Positions 34,359 to 45,632 of a DNA stretch of 64,000 nt are shown one piece after another. The translations under genes and the position numbers were made by a program. The notes under the pieces are model-generated. The model made no database searches and was not told the DNA's origin. It saw only the letters and a list, made by a program, of their open reading frames with translations. Within the stretch, counting starts at the first letter, position 1; every line of letters starts with the position of its first letter. Source of the DNA: Buxus sempervirens (taxonomy: Eukaryota; Streptophyta; Magnoliopsida; Buxales; Buxaceae); contig OX387194.1 of NCBI GenBank assembly GCA_947561395.2, positions 22,678,048 through 22,742,047 on the forward strand, written 5' to 3'.

Positions 34359-36650
34359 TGTGCGTGCGTCGGGAACGCCGCACCGCGGGGTGCACGGATT
34401 CACGTGCTTGCCTCCGGATGGGTAAAATGGGAAATTTGGAGTCGCCATCGCCTGATGGGGTGCAGGCGAACACCTGGGTGCCTAAGTTTGTCTATTGGGT
34501 TGGTCTGCAGCTTGAGATTCTAAGTAAGTTTTTAGTTACGGTCCGGGGAAGTCCGTGGACACCTCGGTCCGCCCCATCGGTTGACGGGTCCCATAGATTT
34601 CCTGGTTTGAGTCAACTCACTAATTTTTCACCCAATTCCTAATCCAGCATACAACTTGGTTAAGTCTGGCGGGACCACCTGAGTGGTGTGGGTCCCTTTA
34701 ATTGCTTTTATCTTGCTTAATTAAGTGCTCTGAGTCTGATTGGGTGGGCCCCGTTGGAAGGCCCCCAGTGTCCTTGGTGGGCTTGGTTAAGCCCACATGT
34801 CCCGTGGTGGGCCTCAGTCTAGCCTGAGAGGCCCTTTGGGCTTGGTTCAAATGAATTGGTTTTATTTAATGGTTTAAATTGAAGGTTTAAGTGATTTATA
34901 TGCAAAAGTGTACCTGCATTGGTATGCGGGCCCCGGGGTGGGCCCTCATGAAGGTTGCCAAATATTTTCATGTTATCTTGCTTAAGTTTTGCCAACATGG
35001 GCTGGTCACTGGGCTTGGGGCCCGTGGTCCAGATCTGGGCTTGAAAGCCCAAGTTATGCGAAGTTAGGGTTTTGAACCCTTACTTTCTGGGTTAGGGGGC
35101 TTGGCGGTAGGCCCTTGCCCGTGGTCTCAGCCAAACCATGTTACTTATCACATCATTCCATAAATCAGGTTCGGGTGGGCCGCATTGGGTTTGGCCTGCC
35201 CAATTGGGTTAGTTGGTTTAAATTGCTTATTTACATGCAGAGAAACTTATTGGGCTTGGTGGGCCCCGTTGGAAGGCCCACTATGCATCCGGTTGGACCG
35301 ATGGTCCAAGTACCATGTTGGGTTTCCGGGTGACCTGAAAACCCTATTGGTTTACTTGGTTCGATTGAAAACATCATTCAAATACAGCAAAAATCCAAGA
35401 ACACATAAAAATGGCATTTTTGCCATGTAGTTGACCTTCCTGGTTGGCTACACACAAGTCCTAGGTGATCCGACCTGAGTTGTCGGATCACCTTCAAATT
35501 GCATTTTTCGGGGTCTTGCAAGTGGGGTGCTCCTAAGGGTTTCCTAGGCAACTTTTACAAGTCATGTGGGCCCATGAGAGGGCCCATATTGGTTCAGATC
35601 ATGGGGAAGCATCCCATTTGGCCTCCTTTGTTGGTTTCCACAGCCAAGGAAAGAGAGGGAGAGGGGGATCTACTATTGCATACATCCAAACGAATAAGAT
35701 CCAAGTGCAAGGTCACTTGGTTTGCTTCCCACAGCGAGGAGGCTCATACATGCATTCATAGAAACCAAGCAATTGGATATATCATGCGTATCAATCACAA
35801 GCAACTTACTAAAAAACATGCTGCAGGTGCTGATAACAGCAGCCTTTAAGAAGGGTTAAACATGCTAAAAAAATGGGCTAGGAACAGCACACAACCTGCA
35901 AGTGAGGGCAGCCTTCATGCAAGGGTCTAATGGTCTAGTGCAAGGGAAGGTCTTGGGCTTCCTAACCTGCTGGGACAGCAGCAAACAGTGAGAGTTTGTT
36001 GCTGTCTCCAGCAGCAACTCACATGGGCATAACAAAGGGTGTTGTGGGGAAGAAGGAGCATACTTATGGGGGGTCACACAACAGCCTCATACCAGGTGGT
36101 TATAGGGGGTAAGGGAGCATGCTTGTGTGTGCACAAACAGCAAGTAAGTGAGGCAAAGGAGAGGTGTGGAGCAGCAACAACATCAGGTATTTGCTGCTGT
36201 CTCCAGCAGCACCTTGTGCACGTAATAGCAAGGACTCATTGGGGTAAAGGGGACATGTTTATTAAGCACCAAACAGCAAGTAAGAAATGGGTGAACATGG
36301 GTATGTTAAGGCTCAAAACAGTGGCATCTTGGCTTGGTAAACACAGCAGCTAAGCATGGGGGTTAGACATACTAGAGGGTGCGAAATGGTGAGGGAAAAG
36401 AAGAGAGCTGCTGCTGTCCCCAGCAGCAGCTCCTGGTAGTTGCAAACAGGGGATTATGGGGAGAGGGGGTGCTCGTTAAGAACACAAAAATAGTAAGCTA
36501 CAGGGGGAACCAAGGGTGGGTTGGTGCATACGACATTGGTAGGTTGGCTTGGCAAAATCAGTAGCTAAGCACGAGGTGGGAGAAGCATGGCCACATAGGT
36601 GGATGAGTTCAGTTTTGGGGAAGGGCAAACAACAAGGTATGCTACACAAC
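34359..36650 (-). repeat. Solo LTR C, distal (R-U5 side) part
   Basis: Left part of a minus-oriented LTR that continues at 56403-58047 after the insertion of element B. The LTR ends at 34359 (minus-strand ...GCACGCACA). Target-site duplication GTCAT is perfect (34354-34358 and 58048-58052). It contains the usual R-U5 words: GGAGTCGCCATCGCC near 34438, GAAGTCCGTGGACACC near 34548 and two copies of the GTGGGCC hairpin (34744-34766 decayed, 35260-35282 perfect). An inverted repeat GTGATCCGAC/GTCGGATCAC lies near 35465-35492. Coding-looking frames here are by-products of GC-rich LTR sequence. Confidence 0.92.
35870..36640. repeat. About 200 bp tandem repeats with CAGCAG hairpins inside LTR C
   Basis: Three to four diverged units each centre on a perfect hairpin. 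Arms are GTTGCTG/CAGCAAC-like at 35998-36018, TGCTG/CAGCA at 36192-36211, and 12 bp arms GAGCTGCTGCTG/CAGCAGCAGCTC at 36405-36432. A further CTGCT/AGCAG stem lies at 35968-35982. Spacing is about 195-215 bases. Confidence 0.7.
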
Positions 36651-39637
36651 TGTCAGCACCTCATTTTTGTACCCCCGGAGGTGCCGGAATTGCAAACCCT
36701 AGCTGAAAAGTCAAACCCTGAGGGGGCAAAAAGTTGACTTTTTATCAAGTGATAATTGGCTACCGTGCTTTATCTCAGTGGATAGAGAATCCTGACACGG
36801 TTCCAACGCAACTGAGTTTGCCGGAATTAGAGTTCGGATGAAGGATTTACAGGCCGGTCAAACTTGAGGGGGAGCAGAAAGTTGACTTTTTGCTAAACTC
36901 CGAATCAGATGCTTAACCCTATCCCAATGGATAGAGGACTCCGATATGGTTTTAACACAACTGAGTTTGCCAGAATCGGAGCCCGGATGAAGAAGATATG
37001 ATTTGTTGAAGTTTCTGGGCAGTAATGCCGGAAACTGCACACATGGCAAAGAAACTGTACACGTGGCAAGAAATGCAAGAAAATATCTCAAGGGGAAATC
37101 CGTAAATATCCAAAATCTGCAAAATATCTCAAGGTTTAATCCAAAATTGCGCAGGGGGCAATCTGCGAATATCTCAGTGTCAAATCGGTCAAATCTGGGG
37201 GGCAATCTGTAAATATCAAAAATATTGGCAGCATAACCGAAATTAAATTCCAGTTATACACATTTTGTGTATAACCGAAATTCAATTCCGGTTCATAAAG
37301 TGAAATCAAAAATCGCCCGACAGATTCTCTGATTCCGTACCTGACAGAAATTAATTGCTAATCAAGTGCAAAAGTAACCGAAATTAAATTTCGGTTACAC
37401 ATGGTTTATAGTATAACCGAAATTAAATTTCGGTTATACTATAATTTCTTCATAACTGGAATTTAACCGGTTATTCAATTTTTGTCTATAAAAGCTGCTC
37501 AACAGCTCATTTTCGGGGGTTGGCTCTTCTTGACGGGTTTTGGCTCTGCCCTCTCTCCTCCCTTCGTCCGAAACCCTTTCCCCTTCCTTCTCAACTCCTC
37601 AAACCCTAACCTAAGCCCTCTAGATCCACTTCCATCCTCTTCTCCTTCTTTCCTAGCACTTGGAGGAGACTCGGAGGAGCTCATTGGTGCTAGAAGGAGA
37701 CTCTCTAGCAACACTTGGTGCTTCAAGGGGTTTCAACACATCACTCCAGGGTTCACAAACCCCAAGGTATGTCTTCCCACGGGATTTTATTCCACATATA
37801 TGAATTTTAGAAGATTTGGAGCATGTTAGTTACTTTTTGGCACTATATGCATGTTGCTTCTTTTTCTTTGGTAGTTGTTTAGGCTCTTTTTCTTCATGCT
37901 CATGTACAAGTAGCTCTCATGGTAAGGAGAGAATCCATGGGTGATTGGAAAGGAGGGAGAAAGCTATTTAGGGTCTTTGAAAAGTCCCTTAAGTGACTTT
38001 TTTCACATATTATTTTCATCTGTACGGAGGAGCATGTTCCCCCTTCCTAATCTTTGATCCAATGTATCCCACTTAATCCCCATTGCCCCTTCTTTTAAGT
38101 AGTTTTGTTTTCTTCGTTTCATGCTTGTTTTGGATGTGATGGATGCCATGTACATGCTTGTCTAGGATTAGGTCTTGCTCTTGTGCATCTTCGAGTTGTA
38201 TGCCTCCCCATGCTCATGTATGTTAAGTAAGCACATGTATATGAAGTCCCCCCTAGCATGATCCCCATCCCCTTTAGTGTTTGGTTTTGAAACCCCAAAG
38301 AGGAGAGTCAAATGGATCAATTCAGACCACTGTGGGCCCACACAGGGGCCCCTAGAGACTTCATACATGTCCACAAACACTTTGGATTTCTGTTTTGTCG
38401 AAAAAGTGACAAAAATGGAATTTTTAGCTTAACCGAAAACACAGATCGGTTATGGAGGCTTGCTGGCTTAGCCGAAATTTAATTTTGGTTAAACCAGAAG
38501 TACAGCATAACCGAAATCAATTTTTGGTTACACTGTACATCATGTTTGGCCGAAATGAATTTTCGGTTGTGCAGTAGGTTTGATGAAAACCATATTTTGA
38601 ACACTTGTTGATTTGTTATGCTATTGTGTTATTTGGAAAAGAACCGGGCAAACCAGCAGGGTTTCCGGGTCAACCGGAAACCCAACATGGGACATGGGCT
38701 TCTAAGCCCAATTGGACTCCTTGGTGGGCCTTCCAACGGGGCCCACCCAGCCCAAACAACTCACTTTGCGTTAAATAAAATAATTGAATTAATCGAATGG
38801 GCCAAACCCTATGAGGCCCAGCAAGAGCCCAAAAAGGAAGCATGCAGGTTTAGGATAGGTGGTTTGGCCGTGACCGCAGGTACGGGCCTATCGGGCCCAC
38901 CAAGCCCATTAAACCAAGCATGGGCAGGGTCCAATACCCTAGCCCAGAAAGTCTTGGGCTTTCAAGCCCGCACTAGGCTACGGGCCCCAAGCCTATTCCT
39001 AGCCCAAATTGGAAAGATTAATTAAGATAAATCAGAAAATCATTAGGCAACCGTTGTGAGGCCCACCCATGAGCCCACAAACAAATTCCGGCCCACGTTA
39101 GCATGAAAATCATTTAATTGTCAACTTGAACCTTAAGTAAAATCAATTCATTGAACCAAAGCCCAAAGGGCCTCTCAGGGTAGACTGAGGCGCACCAGAG
39201 GCATGTGGGCTGGACTCAGCCCACCAAGGAACCCGCGGGCCTTCCAACGGGGCCCGCCCAATCAGACTCATCTCATTTTTAAGCTAAAAAGATAAAATCA
39301 AGTAAAGGGACCACACCACTTAGGCGGTTCCACAAGACTCAATAAAATGTGCATGTGGAATAGGAATCAGGTGAGATGACCAAAAGTTGACTCAAAACCA
39401 GGATGGGACCCGTCATTCGACGGGGCGGACCGGGGTGTCTACGGGCTTCCCCGGACCGTAAATGAGACCTTGCTTAGAATCTCTAGCCACAGACCGCCTA
39501 ATAAGAAAAACCTAGGTATCCAGGTGTTTGCCGACACCCCATCAGGCAGTGGCAACTCCAATTTCCCAATTTACCCATCCGAAGGCACCCGCGAATCCGT
39601 GTGCGCCCCGCCGTGCGGCGTTTTTCTTGTGCGCACA
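36651..39637 (+). repeat. Element B 5' LTR
   Basis: The U3 part (36651 to about 37487) carries inverted repeats with arms AACCGAAATT/AATTTCGGTT. The two best are 37374-37398 (12 bp perfect arms) and 37410-37440 (15 bp perfect arms). A second cluster lies at 38425-38575. Two GGGCC hairpins follow: 38723-38747 (GGTGGGCC/GGCCCACC) and 39235-39257 (GCGGGCC/GGCCCGC). Confidence 0.92.
37487..37768 (+). promoter_or_regulatory. Element B promoter and putative leader splice donor
   Basis: TATAAAA at 37487-37493 lies 836 bases from the LTR start. A pyrimidine-rich leader follows. The donor CCCAAG/GTATGT has its exon end at 37766. A good acceptor TTATCCAAG/G with a branch-like ATACTGAT lies at 42715-42750, just before the gag ATG. 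Confidence 0.5.
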
Positions 39638-39640
39638 ACC

Positions 39641-39658
39641 TGGTGACTCCACTGGGGA
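39641..39658 (+). promoter_or_regulatory. Primer-binding site of element B
   Basis: TGGTGACTCCACTGGGGA, three bases after the LTR. It matches the site of element A at 17 of 18 positions. Confidence 0.9.
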
Positions 39659-41500
39659 TTTCTCAGCCCAATAGAACCCCTGGTTTGAATGAGTCAACCC
39701 AAGAGGGATTAGTTGGTTTTTAGGGTTTTTGCTACCTTGCTTAGTAAGGCGTGGGATACATGCAACTGCGTATTCTGGGGAGTACTGTCAAAAGGACGAG
39801 ATAATTGCCTAAGGAAAGTGGAATTTAAGTGGTCTTTTGTGACCCTCCACTTTCTTGGGGACTCTCCTGGAACCTCGTAATTCGTGCCAATTCTGCACCT
39901 TACTGTACAAGACGATAAAAATTCCTTTATCAACAGAATCCAGACAAAACTCATCCGGTTAGTCACATCACTCATCCCAACTGCACACAAGGGCACACCA
40001 CCACACCGTGGATGGATTTAATTTTCAGTTTTGTGATGAACTGCGTAGGGTAACACGCATGAGGGGGACTGCGTGGATGATCCGACCCTGAATGAATGAG
40101 TGAATGTGGATATTGCATCTTCTTTTCCAAAACCTAGATCTCTATAGTAGCCTACCCTTCTGATTCCTATGAACTGACTTTTGAGATGGTATTAGCACCT
40201 ACGCTTCTGTGGCTTGCCGGGGAAAGCAGGGTAAACCCATCCCCCCAGTTTTCTGGAGTCCATTAACACCACAGGTTTCTTGCCGTGGCACGCGAGGACC
40301 AATTACTGGTCCAGACCCTTGTAGGCGTATGTCTCGGGTTGAGTATCCTTCCCCACCTAAGGCTTCTGAATAAACCGTGTTTTGTGATTGTGAGGTATTG
40401 TGAATGATGAAATAAGAGGAGTAAAATTGGAATAAAATCAAGAGTCCATCAGGGGCAACAACACCCGCTTTTTGGCATTGAATTGAGTAAACCCTAAGAT
40501 CATAGGCTACCTTAGCTCTAATTTAGGAAGCCAACCTTACTTTGATCAGGGGAACCACCCCAGATCCATGCATGGAGTCCTACGAGCTGTGGGCCTCGAC
40601 CCATTGAGTCCACTGGAAGCACCCTGAGTCCAGGATAGCCTGTTGAGCAGATGAAAGCCGGCCAAATCAAACAATCAGATGAAAGCAGGCCAAACCAGAA
40701 CAGGGGCACCAAACCCTAGATTTAGGAATTTGGCCTACCCGCCTTGAAGCAAATTTGTATCCTTCCTTTTGTCTCCCAACAACCTTAAGGATGAATCCTT
40801 TGCAGATTTTTGTGAATATCATGTAATTTTCGCCCTTGTTGGCAAGTTGTAAATTCTTTTGGTCTGGCACTTGAAGGCAAAAGCAGATGAAAGAAAAGCA
40901 GACCGAGACTCGGATGTGCTTCCATACACGAGTATGTCTAAGGGTCACACCTCGCTAGGCACCAACTTTTTTTAGGGCTGTGCACACACCCTTATGATGT
41001 AATTTTCGTGTTCATTTTTTGATACTGAATTCTTGAATGGTAATATCATTTGGCCTTGACTTTAATTTTGTGCAAGCATCTTCATGCATTGAGTGCACAC
41101 ACTTTAAAATCATTCGCACAAAAATTTTTGATTAAATCATTTTCAAAGGAAATAATGCAAAATTTCCCGAAATCAAAGCTACACCGGGACTGGCTCCAAT
41201 TCCCTATGCCTTAATCAGCTTCAGCCTAATCATGAAATTAATCGGTTGTAACCTAGCCCAAAATAATAAGTCAAGAAAAATCAAGGATAAGCCTGACCTT
41301 TGCTGATGACCATCAGTTAAATTGAAAGGACAAAGAAAAGTGATGAAAGAAAAAGAAAATCCAAAGAAAGACCAAATGTGTCAAAATGTCAAATCTTAGT
41401 CAAGGCCATTTTGTTTTTCTGCAGCCATAGGAAATCATCTCGTGTTTCCCCAAAACAGGGACTCTTCCCAAACCGGGACTACCCCCAAAATTAGGGACTC
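39659..41500 (+). other. Leader of element B, 5' part
   Basis: Non-coding. It shares blocks with the leader of element A in reverse complement, for example the end of the first leader block at 40930-40990. No complete gene is seen. Confidence 0.6.
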
Positions 41501-41533
41501 TCCCCTTTGCCTCTGAATGGCAAAATCTTAGTA

Positions 41534-42510
41534 GAAACCATTTCGTGTTTCTACTACTCTGGAACCATTTCATGGTCCCCAAATTTGAAACCATTCAGTG
41601 TTTCCAAACTTGAAACCATTTCGTGTTTCCGAAATCTTAGTAGAAACCATTTCACGTTTCTGCTACCCTGGAGCCACTTCGTGTTCCCCAAATCTGAAAC
41701 CACTTCGTGTTTCCAAATCTGAAACCACTTCGTGTTCCCCAAATCCGAAGCCATTTCGTGCTTCCGCTAATCTGAAACCATTTCGTGTTTCCCAAGATCT
41801 TAATTGAAGCCATTTCGTGCTTCCACTACCCTGAAACCATTTCGTGTTTCAAAATTTGAAGCCATTTCATGCTTCCCCAAGATGAAGCCATTTCATGCTT
41901 CCCTTAATCTGAAACCACTTTGTGTTTCAAAACCTTAGTCGAAGCCACTTCGCGCTTCCACTAATCTGAAACATTTCGTGTTTCCCAAGATCTTAGTCGA
42001 AGCCATTTCGTGCTTCCGCTAATCTGAAACCATTTCGTGTTTCCCAAAATCTTAGTCGAAGCCATTTCGCGCTTCCACTACTCCGAAGCCATTTCGTGCT
42101 TTCATTACTCTGAAACCATTTCGTGTTTCCCAAATCTGAAACCACTTCGCGTTTCCCAAAATCTACTCTGAATCCATTTCGTGCTTCCCCGAATCTGAAA
42201 CCATTTCGTGCTTCCCAATGGAAACCATTTCATGTTTCCGAAATTGAAACCACTTCGTGCTTCCAAATTAAAGCCATTTCGCGCTTCCCCTACCCTGAAA
42301 CCACTTCGTGTTTCCAAATCCGAAACCATTTCGTGCTTCCCAAAATCCTAATCAAAGCAATTTCGTGCTTCTACTACTCTAAAACCATTTTGTGTTTCCA
42401 AACCTGAAGCCATTTCGTGCTTCCATTAATCCGGAGCCACTTCGTGTTCCTTGAATCTTAGTAGGAGTCATTTCGTGCTTCTTTTGCCTTGGAAATCATT
42501 TCGCGTTTCC
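41534..42510 (+). repeat. Leader hairpin array of element B (about 36 units)
   Basis: About 36 short units of the form GAAACCATTTCGTGTTTC or GAAGCCATTTCGTGCTTC, spaced 20-35 bases, partly as a dimeric higher-order repeat of about 60 bases. By eye about 14 units pair GAAAC with GTTTC and about 8 pair GAAGC with GCTTC. Only about 3 are mixed, for example GAAAC with GCTTC. The loop CCATTTCGT is nearly constant. Two related units occur near the polypurine tract (about 53395 and 53445). The array lies between the primer site and gag. Confidence 0.9.
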
Positions 42511-42806
42511 CCAAATCTAGTAGAAATTACCTACCCTTCAAGAATCAACTCTTGCAGTTCCTAGAGATCAAATACAGGGACTGTCCCATTGACATATACC
42601 AATCTTTGGAAATCAACGCTTTGCGTTTCCACATCCCAGTGAAGAATGAAAATAAAAATATCACAAATGATCTGCAGTGACATGCATTGTGTTGATATGT
42701 AATGTGAATTCTTTATACTGATTTGTTTCCTCGTTTTTATGTTATCCAAGGTGCCAAAATTGCAAATCGAAGCCCAATTCTCTTGCGTTCCGGAAGAAGG
42801 CTACTA

Positions 42807-45195
42807 ATGGATCCTGCCGAGGAACAAGAACCGGCACTACCTCCACCTCCACCTTAGGAATAAGAGAAACTGGAAGATCACCCAATAATCACAGGATTGA
42901 ACCAGCAGATGGCCCACATGTCAACCATGATGGCCACCATGATGCAGCAAATGGAAAGGCTGCAAGCACCACAATAGTTTGTGCAGCCCAGGCAGCAGTT
43001 ACCAGTGCCTCCACAGCAGCCGGCCCCTCCCCAGGAGCCGCTAGTACCACCACCACAGCGGTTGGCCCCTCAGCCTATGCCAGTTATGCCAGAGCAGCCG
43101 CCGCCAGTTCTCCCACATTTGAACTTGCAACCACCAGAGCAACAGATGCCACAGCATTGGCTAGTTCAACCAGAGCAGCCGTTACATATTCCGGCACCCC
43201 CTGCTATTCCACAGCAACCAGTAATGCCACAAGGAATGGGGCATGAAGAAGAAGAGTGGTATAGAGTGTAGGAGGCAGCGGGTATCATAGCCCAGATGTA
43301 GGCAGACTTGCAGGCACTAAAAGAACAAATGCAAAATGTGAACCGAGGTCCTATGCCAAAGGAAGCTTCACTGGACAGACTGGGATTCTTCCCTAATTTG
43401 TAACTTCCGCCCAAGTTCAGATGTCCGGACTTTGTATAGTTTGATGGAAGCGGGTGTCCGCTGTCCCACCTCAGGGCATACTATGGGGACATGTGTCAAT
43501 ACGCATATGATGAGAGGATCATGATTCAGTTCTTTCAGTGTTCATTGATAGGCTCAGCGCAGAAATGGTTCGCCAGTCTGGACAGGAACCAGATTAGGAC
43601 TTGGGACGACCTGGCAAGCACATTCCTTGAACACTTCAAGTTCAACACTGAGGTCTTGCCCACTCGAATGGAATTACAAAAGATGGCCAAGAAAAGTACC
43701 GAATCCATTCGCGAATATGCAAAGAGATGACGAGAAATGGCCGGAATGGTACAGCCACCCATTTTGGAAAAGGAGATGGTGACATTATTCATCTCGACGC
43801 TGGGACAACCATACTACACACTTCTGCTGGGGTAGTTTGCTGCAAGCTTCGCCGATCTAGTCGTGGTAGCCGATAGAATAGAGGATGGAGTTAAATCTGG
43901 CAGAGTAGCAGGCTTCGCAACCGAGCAGAGAAGGAACCCCGTTGGCGGGAGAGGTATGGACCGAAATAAAGAAGATGAGGTTGTCAACTACGTCTAGCAG
44001 AATCGGCCCTTCCACTTTTCGGCACCCGACAGGAGAGAGAATTAGAACAGTGGCTAGGGGGCACAATTCGCAGGACGGCCGCGGTGGACTAAAGAGGAAT
44101 TCCAAGCAAGGATGAACAGAGTGTTCACACCCCTACCTTATCCCTTGATAGAATTTCTACCAACCCTATTGAAGAAAGGGTACTTACAGAAGAAGTAGCC
44201 GACTCAACAGCCCTCAAACAGTCGCTCCTACAATCCTAATGAATGTTGCGACTACCACGGGAGCCCCTAGGCATCACACCAATCGCTGCTGGGAGCTGAA
44301 GCACGATGTCCAGGACTTGATTGACAATAAGCGAATTTTGGTCGATCCCCCAGTGACGACTCCCGCAATGGGGATCGAGACTAATCCACTCCCAGACCAC
44401 TCCAAGGCATCCACCAATAACTCGGTAAATCAGGTGGACAACAATAAGAAGCAGTTCGACCGGTCAGTACTAATCGGACAACCGGGGTAGGTAGTAAGAG
44501 TGCACTTGCAAACAGGAACCAAATTGACGGGGACTGTTGTTGAAAAGGGAAATGAAGAGAACACTCCACTTGCCCCCTTCGAAGGAGTCAATATTGAAGA
44601 GAGGACAGACACCTACATCTGTGTGATTAAGGATGAACCTCAGAGCATTGAAGAGGTTACGGGGCAATGGCGCCCAATGCAGTGCGGGTGGATCATTGAT
44701 TCCCCGTCCCCTCCACGTAGAGAAGGAGTAGGCAGTTCTGAAGGATTCCGGTTCCAGGATGGACCACAAGTCTCAGACGTATCGGTGTGCAGTTCAAGGG
44801 TGCTTCCTCAGATGTCTGCTGAGCGGCCGCCTGATTGTGTCTCTGCAACCGCAGAGCCAGACCCGTGCCTGTCTCCCCTCTCTGACCACAGTGCCCTTTC
44901 GTCTGATCTGCGCGTATGGCTCGGCCTCCCCCATGTCATGGGAGAAGGGGAGTCGCCATCCACTCCTGAACTTGCCAATCTGCCCGACCCATATGAAAGC
45001 TCGGAGGGATCTGCCGATGTAGAGGAGGACCCTGAAGACACATCCTCAGAAGAGAGTGACTCGGAAGAATCAGTGAACGTGGTCATGACTGGCGGAGTTG
45101 AGCCTGAGGAGGTAGCTGAGGTCAAAAAAGAGAATGAATCGCTGCTGAGGAACTGGAGCTCGGTGCCCTTCATAACCCGCAAGACCGGCTTCTGA
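42807..45195 (+). pseudogene. gag: Element B gag with acidic C-terminal tail, 14 in-frame stops
   Basis: From ATG 42807 the frame encodes a Pro/Gln-rich N-terminus (42981-43270 is mostly PQ repeats) and a segment related to FFPNLxLPPKFR. The capsid core follows (AQKWFASLDRNQIRTWDDL, MAKKSTESIREYAKR, ILEKEMVTLFISTLGQPYY), then a linker FTPLPYPLIEFLPTLLKKG. A frameshift near 44260 splits the knuckle (CCDYHG then APRHHTNRCW). The second frame continues to 45195 as a 230-residue Ser/Glu/Asp-rich tail. Stops: TAG at 42855, 42975, 43269, 43299, 43437, 43833, 43995, 44043, 44055, 44196 and 44488; TAA at 42861 and 43401; TGA at 43728. At 43401 and 43833 element A has Gln, and at 43728 it has Trp. Confidence 0.85.
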
Positions 45196-45299
45196 AAAGG
45201 GGGTTTCCTTTACTCCTTATGCTTTTTGTTGTAATTATTAAGCGAACTCTTTAAATTCTATTGTTTGCATATGTAAAAAAAAAATGAAAAAAAAACTTT

Positions 45300-45632
45300 T
45301 TGAAAAAAATGCAAGTGTTGGTCGGTGATGATATTGCTCTGAGACCACACCCTTTTTTGGCAATGACCACGATCATGGAAAAGCGCCAAGTTGCTCCAAG
45401 ATGTTCTCAGCTAGGTGCTGTACACTATCCCATGAGAACCTTGACTGAGCCAGAGGCAATCTTTCCTGATCCATGCCTTGATTTCCCTTCCCAACCTATC
45501 TTTACACTGAGCGGAGAGATCCTTGAAAAAAAGAGAGAGAAAGTGTCCAAATCAGCTAAGGGCCGAGGCCGGCTTCGCATCATGTCTCTAAGAAAGGATG
45601 AGAGGCCCTCTTTCATGAATATTGAATTTTAA
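45300..45632 (+). CDS. Small ORF after gag in element B, unknown
   Basis: 110 codons in a different frame from the gag tail. The end is basic (KKREKVSKSAKGRGRLRIM). I see no protease DTG, reverse transcriptase or other motif. It may be chance, or a remnant of a longer gag-pro polyprotein. The following kilobase is A-rich and non-coding, with blocks shared with element A. Confidence 0.25.
   Translation: MKKMQVLVGDDIALRPHPFLAMTTIMEKRQVAPRCSQLGAVHYPMRTLTEPEAIFPDPCLDFPSQPIFTLSGEILEKKREKVSKSAKGRGRLRIMSLRKDERPSFMNIEF

Noticed and set aside
36039..36353. 104-codon frame and neighbours in LTR C
   Set aside because: Produced by the 200 bp tandem repeat with CAGCAG hairpins; no conserved motif.
38618..39025. 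135-codon open frame and its copy at 55389-55739
   Set aside because: Lies in GC-rich LTR R-U5 sequence, is present in both LTRs of B, and has no protein features.
41534..42510. CRISPR-like array of short repeats
   Set aside because: Repeat and spacer lengths are irregular, units are diverged, no cas genes occur, and the context is a plant retrotransposon.
42807..45195. Reassigned TAG codon or programmed readthrough in gag
   Set aside because: TAA and TGA stops and a frameshift also occur, and alignable sites point to decay from Gln and Trp codons.
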